A DNA stretch of 64,000 nt from an uncultured Lachnospiraceae bacterium (GTDB lineage Bacteria > Bacillota > Clostridia > Lachnospirales > Lachnospiraceae): assembly GCA_902793335.1 (NCBI GenBank), contig CADBCZ010000007.1:1-64000 (forward strand). Reading direction: 5' to 3'. The position numbers and the translations under genes were made by a program. Under the pieces are notes generated by a model. That model saw nothing but the letters and a program-made list of their open reading frames with translations. It ran no database searches and had not been told where the DNA came from. Positions 24,387 through 32,013 of this stretch are shown here, piece by piece. Within the stretch, counting starts at the first letter, position 1, and each line of letters opens with the position of its first letter.

Positions 24387-26900
24387 ATGGATTTGAATCA
24401 GGTTTTTAATGAACTGGATGATATGATGCGCCGTTCGGATATAGCACGTGTAATACCTTTTCTTGAGGAAAAGTGTAAAGAGGCCGAAGCTGTGGGCGAT
24501 GGTGGTGCTTTGGTATCAATACTCAATGAACTGGTTGGCTTTTGTAGAGAGACATGCCAGTATGAAAGAGCGATGGAATATGCATCGCAGGCTCTTCAGG
24601 TTATTGAGCGGATAGGGCTTAATGATACGGTTCATCACGCAACGACGTTATTGAATATTGCCAATTGTTTAAGGGCAGCTGGAAGACTGACGGAGTCACT
24701 TAACACATACCATAAGGTAGAAGCCATGTATCAGCGAATGCTTCCTGAAAATGATTTTGGATTTGCAAGTCTATATAACAATGAGAGCCTGCTTTATCAG
24801 GAAATGGGTGATTATGAAGGCGCATATGATAGTCTTATGAAAGCGCTGAAGATAAATATACTATATCCTGAAAAACAATGGGAACGCGCCGTGACTTATG
24901 CTAATCTGGCTAATACATGCCTCCAATTGAAAGCGGATTCTTTAGAGAGTGATGGGGAACAGAATTTGATAAAAGTTACAGAACAGGAGATATTGGACTA
25001 TGCAGATAAATCCATTGATCTGTTCAGAAAACTTGGTGAGACGGATACACATATAGCAGCTGCGTTGGTTGCAAAGGGACAGCTTATGGAGAGACGCGGA
25101 GAGTATAATGATGCGATTTCTCTATATGAGGAAGCTCTTGATGCAATAAGAACCACTTTGGGAGAGACAGATTTTTACAGAAGAGTTCTGAAGTATCTTA
25201 ATGCGGCTGTAAGAAGAAGCGGATATGAATATAACGGCCAATATAAGAACTGTCTTGATGGTAAACCACCTGTAGTTAAAGGTCTTTGGCTGGATAAGGA
25301 ATTTTATGAGAGCATAGGAAGACATATGCTTGAAGAAAAATATCCCGACTATATTAACCAAATGACCATAGGCATGTGTGGAGAGGGAAGTGATTGTTTT
25401 GGATTCGATGATGGTTTTTCGATGGATCATGATTGGGGACCGGGTTTTTATATATGGCTCGAAGCTGAATTGTTTAATAAGATAGGTGATTCGTTGCAGA
25501 GTGATTATAATGCACTTCCATCAGATTTTCGTGGATACAAGCGGATGAACACCGAACATGGAAAACGCAGAATAGGTGTTTGCAATGTTGATGAATTTTG
25601 CAGTTATTATCTGGGTGAAGTTGCTTATAAAGAATGGAAAGAAAAAGGTAGTATATCATCCGACATAATGCTTATGATACCTGAATACAGGCTTGCGGCA
25701 TTTTGTAATGGAGAAATATTTAGGATTCCTGATAATGGGAATGGCACCCTGATTAAACTTAGAGATTATATATCCTCATTTTATGAAAGAAGCGCAACTG
25801 TACGGTTGTTATGTCAAAGGTTGGCGGAATTTGGACAGAATGCCCAGTATAATTACCCCAGGATGAAGAATAGAGGAGACAATACAGTGGCTATGCAACT
25901 GCTTCATACAGGTTTAAGAAGTGCGGCTAGGGCAGCATTTATCCTTAATAAACAGTATGCACCTCATGATAAATGGATCATGAGAGCTACAGAAGGTTTT
26001 ACTGTACTTAAAGAACTTCCGGAGCTTATAGATAAGATAACGGTTGCAGCTGCAAGAGAACTGGTTGATATATACGATAAGAAAACGACCAATGAAGGCA
26101 TTTCGGATGAAAATGCAGAGTCTTTAATTGAAAGACTGGCTACCATGTTATTGACAGAAGCGTTGAAACAGGATTATATTGGCAATGCTAAGCTGGTTAC
26201 ACTTCCGGGTAAGGAAGGATTTTATATGGACTCATATCTTGAACACTATTCTTCTGATATGATGCTTCGTTCCCGCTTCCTCGCTATGTCAAAGGAAGAG
26301 TTGGTAGAAGAGATAGCTAAGATGGAATTTGAAGCTTTTGACGAGGTTAAGAATGAGGGGGGCAGGGCAGAATGTCAGGACGACTGGTCTACGTTCCATA
26401 TAATGAGAGCGAGTCAGTATACAACCTGGAATTATGAGATGCTTGTTCAGTATGCAGTTGATTTTTCGCTTTCTGTTATAAGTGGATGGAATCCAATAAT
26501 GGAAAAGTATGGTCGAATGGAGGAAAGTACCTCTCCTGAGGAATGGGAGAAGATTAAGGATAGCTTTCCGGTTATTCCTCCTGAAAAGAAACAGATAATG
26601 GAGGAGATAATTCGAATTCAGGTTAACTGGATGGAGGCTTTTGCAAATGAGTATCCGGGATTGGCGAGCCATGCAAGAAGGATACATACCAGTGAAGATA
26701 TGCCGTGGGATACATCTTATGAGACTTATCTTAGAGGAGAGATGGGTACCTACAGTGATAAGATGCTTAAGCTATATGGACAATTTATTGTAGGAATTGT
26801 CAAAGAAGGTGGTAATCTTGCATACCGCATAATGAATGAGACTATCCATATGTACGGATATTCGTCCTTTGAAGAGGCAATGAAAAATCAGGACAAATAG
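24387..26900 (+). CDS. TPR-DUF4037-DUF4125 fusion protein
   Basis: The 837-residue protein has three parts. Residues 1-275 are TPR-like helical repeats (YERAMEYASQALQV, GDYEGAYDSLMKALKI, GEYNDAISLYEEALDA). Residues about 300-590 match DUF4037 and contain GSDCFGFDDGFSMDHD (G334, S335, D347, D349), the GS-x11-DxD signature of the nucleotidyltransferase fold. Residues about 625-835 match DUF4125 (GGRAECQDDWSTFHIMR, QVNWMEAFANEYPG, ETYLRGEMGTYSDKML). The intact GS and DxD suggest an active nucleotidyltransferase; target and reaction are unknown. The flippase gene starts 17 bases downstream and is probably co-transcribed. Confidence 0.85.
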   Translation: MDLNQVFNELDDMMRRSDIARVIPFLEEKCKEAEAVGDGGALVSILNELVGFCRETCQYERAMEYASQALQVIERIGLNDTVHHATTLLNIANCLRAAGRLTESLNTYHKVEAMYQRMLPENDFGFASLYNNESLLYQEMGDYEGAYDSLMKALKINILYPEKQWERAVTYANLANTCLQLKADSLESDGEQNLIKVTEQEILDYADKSIDLFRKLGETDTHIAAALVAKGQLMERRGEYNDAISLYEEALDAIRTTLGETDFYRRVLKYLNAAVRRSGYEYNGQYKNCLDGKPPVVKGLWLDKEFYESIGRHMLEEKYPDYINQMTIGMCGEGSDCFGFDDGFSMDHDWGPGFYIWLEAELFNKIGDSLQSDYNALPSDFRGYKRMNTEHGKRRIGVCNVDEFCSYYLGEVAYKEWKEKGSISSDIMLMIPEYRLAAFCNGEIFRIPDNGNGTLIKLRDYISSFYERSATVRLLCQRLAEFGQNAQYNYPRMKNRGDNTVAMQLLHTGLRSAARAAFILNKQYAPHDKWIMRATEGFTVLKELPELIDKITVAAARELVDIYDKKTTNEGISDENAESLIERLATMLLTEALKQDYIGNAKLVTLPGKEGFYMDSYLEHYSSDMMLRSRFLAMSKEELVEEIAKMEFEAFDEVKNEGGRAECQDDWSTFHIMRASQYTTWNYEMLVQYAVDFSLSVISGWNPIMEKYGRMEESTSPEEWEKIKDSFPVIPPEKKQIMEEIIRIQVNWMEAFANEYPGLASHARRIHTSEDMPWDTSYETYLRGEMGTYSDKMLKLYGQFIVGIVKEGGNLAYRIMNETIHMYGYSSFEEAMKNQDK

Positions 26901-26917
26901 ATTGGAAATATGTAATA

Positions 26918-28576
26918 ATGAGTAAGAAGAGAAGAAAGACTAATTTCGCGATGCAGGCTACTATACTTGCCGCGGCCAGTATTATATCAAAATTAATAGG
27001 GATGGCATATAATATTCCTTTTGCAAACTTATTGGAGGAAGAAGGTAATGGCTATTACGGAATGGCCCAGACAGTATATTATCTTATTCTGTTAATAGCA
27101 ACATTTTCAATTCCGCAGGCTGTTTCTAAGATTATGGCTGAGAAGATAGAAAAGGGTGAGTATAGGAATGTAAAGCGTATATTTGATGTTTCAATGCTTT
27201 ATGTTCTGGTAGTAGGAATAATAGCTTCTGGAATAACATTTTTTGGAGCGCCCGGTTTTGTATCTCCGAGTGCGGTTTTGTCACTTAGAGTACTTGCACC
27301 AACAGTATTTCTGTCTGGATTTTTGAGCGTGTACAGGGGTTATTTTCAGGCATATGGTAATATGGTGCCAACTTCTATATCACAGGTGGTCGAGCAGATT
27401 TTTAATGCGGTTTTTAGTATTTCTATGGCTGTTCTTTTTATGCACATAGCCAGAACTTCCGGAAAAGAGGATGTGCGTCAGATGTATGGTGCAGCGGGAG
27501 GTACAGTGGGTACAGGAGTGGCTGTATTGGCCGGTCTCATCTACATGATGGTGCTTTTTAAAAGAGAAAAAGGCGAACTTAATGAGAGGATGGCAAATGA
27601 TACAACAGGAAATCTTTTGAGTTATAAAGAGGCTGTTAAGTTACTTCTCATGATAGCGACACCTATAATATTCAGTTCGTTTATATACAACATTAACGGA
27701 ACGATTGATATGAAGATGTTTTACGCTATCATGGATAACAAAGGCTTAACAGAGAAAGTGTATGGGGCTCAGTACGGATTGTACAGCAGATATTATCTTG
27801 TACTTGCCAACATACCTATTGCAATGGCTGCAGCGGTTGCATCAACTGTTATACCAAGAGTTTCAGCAACTCATGGTATAAAGGATATGGAAGGATGTAG
27901 AAAGAGTATTGGTAAGGCGATACAGCTTACGATGGTCCTTACTATACCTTGTGCTATCGGTTTTATGACTCTTGGTAAGCCAATTATTAATATGTTATAT
28001 CCAAGTTTGTCGAAGGCGAGTGCAAATAAGGCGGCAGGGCTTCTGCTATATGGTGGAATAGCGATTATCTTTTATGGATTTTCAAGTGTATTAAATGGTG
28101 TTCTTCAAGGTGTGGGAAAGGTTAATTTTCCTGTTTTGTCATCATCGATAGCGTTGGTATTTCATGTGATTTTGCTGTATATAATGTTGGAATATACTGA
28201 TATTGGATTATTGTCATTTATTTTTGCAACACTACTTTATGTTCTTATAATTGTTGTAATGAATTATTGGAAGGTTAAGCAATATATCGGCTATAAGGTT
28301 GATTGGCGAAGCTCAATCTTAATGCCTTTTGTAGCTGCTGTTATGATGGGTGCTGTCTCATTATTGATATACAGATTACTTTCATTAATTCTTGCTAAAA
28401 TAATGGGAGCATATATATGTAATACCATATCTACTATTGTTGCTATTGTGTCAGCAGCAGGTACTTATGTTGTATGTCTCTTGAAGTTTGGGGGTTATAC
28501 GGAAGAGATGCTGCTTGCATTTCCTAAGGGGGCGTTTATTGCAAAAATTGCGAAGAAAATTCATCTAATTAAGTAA
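26918..28576 (+). CDS. SpoVB/MurJ-like polysaccharide flippase
   Basis: The 552-residue membrane protein has about 14 TM helices in the MOP/MATE fold. The N-terminus (AAASIISKLIGMAYNIPFANLL) and the QAVSKIMAEKIEKGEY loop fit COG2244 / SpoVB-type proteins that move undecaprenyl-linked sugars or lipid II across the membrane. Three such roles are possible (spore cortex, peptidoglycan or polysaccharide) and the sequence does not choose between them. The ribosome site is weak (TTGGAAA). It lies between the TPR-DUF4037 gene and a metallo-hydrolase. Confidence 0.88.
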   Translation: MSKKRRKTNFAMQATILAAASIISKLIGMAYNIPFANLLEEEGNGYYGMAQTVYYLILLIATFSIPQAVSKIMAEKIEKGEYRNVKRIFDVSMLYVLVVGIIASGITFFGAPGFVSPSAVLSLRVLAPTVFLSGFLSVYRGYFQAYGNMVPTSISQVVEQIFNAVFSISMAVLFMHIARTSGKEDVRQMYGAAGGTVGTGVAVLAGLIYMMVLFKREKGELNERMANDTTGNLLSYKEAVKLLLMIATPIIFSSFIYNINGTIDMKMFYAIMDNKGLTEKVYGAQYGLYSRYYLVLANIPIAMAAAVASTVIPRVSATHGIKDMEGCRKSIGKAIQLTMVLTIPCAIGFMTLGKPIINMLYPSLSKASANKAAGLLLYGGIAIIFYGFSSVLNGVLQGVGKVNFPVLSSSIALVFHVILLYIMLEYTDIGLLSFIFATLLYVLIIVVMNYWKVKQYIGYKVDWRSSILMPFVAAVMMGAVSLLIYRLLSLILAKIMGAYICNTISTIVAIVSAAGTYVVCLLKFGGYTEEMLLAFPKGAFIAKIAKKIHLIK

Positions 28577-28617
28577 TAGTATGGATGCTTTATTGTTTTT
28601 CAGAAAGGAGAGGTTAT

Positions 28618-30213
28618 ATGAAACTAATTTTTATTGGGGCTGATCATGAGGTTACTGGAAGTTGTCACTGCTTGCAGGGCGCAGGTAAAAACATCCTTAT
28701 TGACTGTGGAATGGAACAGGGGGAGGATGTATACGAAAATCAGGATTTGCCGTTTAAACCGGGCGAGATTGATTATGTTTTTCTGACACATGCACATATA
28801 GATCATTCAGGTCTTTTGCCGCTCATTTATGCCAGAGGATTTCGTGGAAAGGTACTTACGACAAAAGCGACTACTGATCTCTGTAACATAATGCTTCGTG
28901 ATAGTGCACATATACAGGAGTTTGAGGCTGAATGGCGTAATCGTAAGGCCAGACGTGCAGGCGAAGAGGAATATGTACCGCTTTACAGTATGGATGATGC
29001 TATTGGCGTTATGGAACATTTTATACCATGTGAATATGAAGAATTATTAGATGTATGTGACGGTATTAAGGTGCGATTTTCTGATGTTGGACATTTGCTG
29101 GGATCGGCAAGTATCGAAGTATGGGTTACAGAAGGAGAAGTTACCAAAAAGATAGTTTTTTCTGGGGACATAGGCAATATCAATCAGCCTATCATCAAGG
29201 ATCCGCAGTATTTAAAGGAAGCGGATTACGTGGTTATGGAGTCAACCTATGGTGACAGAAATCACGAGGTGACACCGAATTATGAGGAAGAGCTCGCCAG
29301 AATAATTAAAGAAACATTTGATAGAGGTGGAAATCTTGTAATTCCTTCCTTTGCAGTCGGAAGAACTCAGGAACTGTTATATTTTATAAGAAAGATAAAA
29401 CAGGACAATATGATTCCGGAATATGAAGGGTTTGATGTATATGTTGACAGTCCTCTTGCGGTAGAGGCTACTAATATATTTAACCGAAATGTGGAAAGCT
29501 GTTTTGATGAAGAGGCTATGGAACTGGTTAAGCAGGGAATTAATCCGATATCATTCCCGGGACTTAAAACTTCTGTTACCAGTGATGAATCTAAGTCTAT
29601 CAACTTTGATATGAAACCGAAGGTTATAATATCTGCATCTGGAATGTGTGAGGCCGGAAGAATCAGGCATCATTTAAAGCATAATCTGTGGAGAAAAGAC
29701 AGTACTATTCTTTTTGTAGGATATCAGGCGCACGGAACTCTTGGTAGAAGCTTGCTGGAGGGAGCCCCGAGTGTTAAGCTTTTTGGAGAACAGATAGATG
29801 TACAGGCAAGAATAATGAAGCTTGATGGAATAAGCGGACATGCGGACCAGGAAGGATTGCTCAAATGGTTGCGTTCTTTTGAACCAAAACCGAAGGTGTT
29901 TGTAGTACACGGTGAGGATTCAGTGTGCGAGCATTTCAAGAAAATAATTCATAAAGAGGGATATGAGGCAGTAGCACCATTTTCCGGTGCAGAATTTGAC
30001 TTGATTGCAGATTCACTTATATTCCAGGGAGTTACTACCAAAAAGGTTAAGATTAGTCAGAAGGCATTTCGGGCACAAGCTATCTTTGATCGTCTTGTTG
30101 CTGCAGGTAACAGATTGCTTGTGGTCATTGCTCATAACAGGGGAGGTGCCAATAAAGATCTTATTAAGTTTACAGATCAGATTAACAACCTCTGTGATAG
30201 ATGGGATAGATGA
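28618..30213 (+). CDS. MBL-fold beta-CASP metallo-hydrolase
   Basis: The 531-residue protein carries the metallo-beta-lactamase motif 2 HAHIDHSG (HxHxDH), then SDVGHLLGSAS, VFSGDIGN and the beta-CASP parts (VMESTYGDR, AVGRTQELL, VYVDSPLA). It ends with a RMMBL region (GISGHADQEGLLKW, VFVVHGEDSV). These are RNA 5'/endonuclease-like enzymes of the YSH1/RNase J superfamily. It is the form with no KH or S1 domain. An RNA substrate is likely from family knowledge only. GAAAGGAGAGG sets the start at 28618, 11 codons inside the longest reading. Confidence 0.92.
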   Translation: MKLIFIGADHEVTGSCHCLQGAGKNILIDCGMEQGEDVYENQDLPFKPGEIDYVFLTHAHIDHSGLLPLIYARGFRGKVLTTKATTDLCNIMLRDSAHIQEFEAEWRNRKARRAGEEEYVPLYSMDDAIGVMEHFIPCEYEELLDVCDGIKVRFSDVGHLLGSASIEVWVTEGEVTKKIVFSGDIGNINQPIIKDPQYLKEADYVVMESTYGDRNHEVTPNYEEELARIIKETFDRGGNLVIPSFAVGRTQELLYFIRKIKQDNMIPEYEGFDVYVDSPLAVEATNIFNRNVESCFDEEAMELVKQGINPISFPGLKTSVTSDESKSINFDMKPKVIISASGMCEAGRIRHHLKHNLWRKDSTILFVGYQAHGTLGRSLLEGAPSVKLFGEQIDVQARIMKLDGISGHADQEGLLKWLRSFEPKPKVFVVHGEDSVCEHFKKIIHKEGYEAVAPFSGAEFDLIADSLIFQGVTTKKVKISQKAFRAQAIFDRLVAAGNRLLVVIAHNRGGANKDLIKFTDQINNLCDRWDR

Positions 30214-30236
30214 ATATATAATTGATTATAAAGTAA

Positions 30237-30268
30237 GGCAGGGCATTAAATTTGCCCTGCCGTTTTTG
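30237..30268. terminator. Terminator between metallo-hydrolase and pfk genes
   Basis: GGCAGGGCA (30237-30245) pairs with TGCCCTGCC (30253-30261), then GTTTTTGG. It closes the metallo-hydrolase operon and lies at the end of the convergent pfk gene. Confidence 0.85.
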
Positions 30269-30269
30269 G

Positions 30270-31511
30270 TTATTTTGAACTGTCAAGATGATTGATTGAT
30301 AGATATACAGGAAGTCCGTCTTTATATTTGACATTTGTTTCTCCGACAATGAGAGGAGACATATATCTGATTAATTCAGGTGTGACATCGTTGCCTGAAG
30401 CATTTATCCATTCTCTTGGAATTGGTTTGTCTTTGTTGGCAATTGAAAGTATATCAGCACTTTCAATTGCAGTAGTATATGGAGAGTCAGATACTCTTTT
30501 AATGGTTAGCATACATTTGGTGTAACCTTTATCTGAGAATTCAAGCGCTGTCTGACCTAATTTAAAGGATTCATTTATGTCGGTAAGAGATGCCTGATGT
30601 GAGGCACATCTTTGCAGAACATTAAGTTCAATTGATCTTACTTTGATATTGATGTTTTCTTTGACAAGATATTCAAGACTTTTTCCGGTTCCTGATAACT
30701 GTTTGTGACCGAACTGATCATTTACTGCAGTCGAGGCACTGATGTACTGACCGTCCTTATCGCGGATTCCTTCTGATACTGCAATTATCACATTGTTTCT
30801 GATTTTTAACTGTTCTTTAATATCATTTATAAATGCTTCTTTATCGAATGCTACCTCAGGGAAATATATTAAATGAGGAGCGGTATTATATTCGTTTCTT
30901 GCAAGAGCAGCGGCGGCTGTAAGCCAACCTGCATCACGGCCCATTATCTCAACTATGGTTACACTTGGAACACTGTATATATATGTATCGTGTGATATCT
31001 CAAGCATAGATGTGGCAATATATTTTGCGGCTGAACCATATCCGGGTGTGTGATCTGTCAAACAAAGGTCGTTGTCGATGGTTTTCGGTATACCGATAAT
31101 ACGAATATCGCTACCTATTTGTTCGCCATAATGGCTAAGCTTCAATGTAGTATCCATTGAATCGTTACCGCCTATATAGAAAAAAGCACCGATATTATAT
31201 TTCTCGAACTGGTTGAAAATAGTAGTGTAAGGTGTCGGGTCATCCTCGTATGTGGGAAGCTTATGACGACATGAGCCCAAGTACATTGCTGGACTTACTT
31301 TAAGAGTATCTATAAAATCAGAATCACCTTCTGCTTTTTGAGTAAGATCAATGAGATTGTCATTTAATATTCCAAGGATTCCGTATATTGAACCGTATAC
31401 CTTATCATAATTATCGTTACCTAGTGCAGCAGATATTACACCTGCCAAAGACGCATTGATGGCTACAGTCGGTCCTCCTGATTGAGCAACAATTATATTT
31501 TTCATTGACAT
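30270..31511 (-). CDS. pfp: Pyrophosphate-type phosphofructokinase
   Basis: The 413-residue protein is a phosphofructokinase with SGGPTVAINASLAG, YGSIYGILG, the PKTIDNDLCLTDHTPG loop and IVEIMGRDAGWL. In place of the ATP-enzyme pair G104 and G124 (Escherichia coli numbering) it has D117 (GGNDS) and K142 (PKTIDND), which are the determinants of pyrophosphate use. It would make the fructose-6-phosphate step reversible and PPi-driven. The first position of the motif is Asn (N116) rather than the common Asp. CGGAGG seven bases upstream supports the first ATG. Confidence 0.9.
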   Translation of the reverse strand: MSMKNIIVAQSGGPTVAINASLAGVISAALGNDNYDKVYGSIYGILGILNDNLIDLTQKAEGDSDFIDTLKVSPAMYLGSCRHKLPTYEDDPTPYTTIFNQFEKYNIGAFFYIGGNDSMDTTLKLSHYGEQIGSDIRIIGIPKTIDNDLCLTDHTPGYGSAAKYIATSMLEISHDTYIYSVPSVTIVEIMGRDAGWLTAAAALARNEYNTAPHLIYFPEVAFDKEAFINDIKEQLKIRNNVIIAVSEGIRDKDGQYISASTAVNDQFGHKQLSGTGKSLEYLVKENINIKVRSIELNVLQRCASHQASLTDINESFKLGQTALEFSDKGYTKCMLTIKRVSDSPYTTAIESADILSIANKDKPIPREWINASGNDVTPELIRYMSPLIVGETNVKYKDGLPVYLSINHLDSSK

Positions 31512-31565
31512 ATTATATCCTCCGATTTTTGTTGAATTTAGTAGAAATTTTAGTCGAACACAACT

Positions 31566-31594
31566 TATATAACATAATTGTAAATAAAATACAA
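31566..31594 (-). promoter_or_regulatory. Possible pfp promoter
   Basis: On the minus strand TTGTAT (31594-31589), 17 bases and TATATA (31571-31566). It is divergent from the 6S RNA promoter. Confidence 0.4.
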
Positions 31595-31642
31595 GAAGTA
31601 CTATTTAAAAAGAAAAAAATTGTTAAATATAGTATTTTTTTC

Positions 31643-31671
31643 TTGTGTTTTATGTAAAGTTGGTGTATAAT
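31643..31671 (+). promoter_or_regulatory. Promoter of the probable 6S RNA
   Basis: TTGTGT (31643-31648), 17 bases and TATAAT (31666-31671), placing the start point near 31678, just before the 6S closing stem. Confidence 0.5.
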
Positions 31672-31679
31672 TTTAACAT

Positions 31680-31895
31680 ATAGAAGAAAAGATAATAATG
31701 TAGAACTTCTGAGGTGTTCGATAATTCTTGCTATTTTGAACCTACATTTTTTTTCATGGGAGATTGATATTTATAAGTGGATGTCATGCCTGCTTTGACT
31801 GGACGGCAGAAGCTTATGTGAGATTACCCACCTAGCTTGGCTAGGACTCAAAAGGCAGGAACCGGCACACTCGGTTGTTCTACTTTATTTTGTAC
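31680..31895 (+). ncRNA. ssrS: 6S RNA (probable)
   Basis: The 31.5-32.0 kb gap has no gene but a structured RNA. Its ends pair (GTAGAAC at 31700-31706 with GTTCTAC at 31877-31883). The 5' part carries TTCTGAGGTGTTCG, the word also found at the start of the Escherichia coli 6S RNA. Internal stems include CCTAGCTTGGCTAGG and the ACCGGCACACTCGGT hairpin near the 3' end. Size (about 190-200 bases) and one long closed rod with a central bubble fit 6S RNA, which binds the sigma-A RNA polymerase holoenzyme in stationary phase. A covariance-model search was not possible, so the identification rests on these motifs. Ends are approximate. Confidence 0.75.
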
Positions 31896-31925
31896 ATAAG
31901 ATATTTTAAGGCACTTAAGATGAGG

Positions 31926-31975
31926 AGCAGCATTAGGCGGGTTGTCCGGATGCTGCTTTAGCTTTGTTTAATCAG
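31926..31975 (+). terminator. Hairpin after 6S RNA
   Basis: AGCAGCAT (31926-31933) pairs with ATGCTGCT (31950-31957), with an inner CGG/CCG pairing, followed by the T-rich stretch TTAGCTTTGTTT. It may be the 6S terminator or part of the leader of the next gene. Confidence 0.5.
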
Positions 31976-32013
31976 ATTTTTTATTGAAAAATACAATGGA
32001 AGGACAGGCTGTT

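Noticed and set aside
31696-31890. tmRNA or tRNA gene
   Set aside because: No acceptor stem with CCA-type end or T-loop GTTCGAATC-like motif was found; the paired ends and internal stems fit 6S RNA better.
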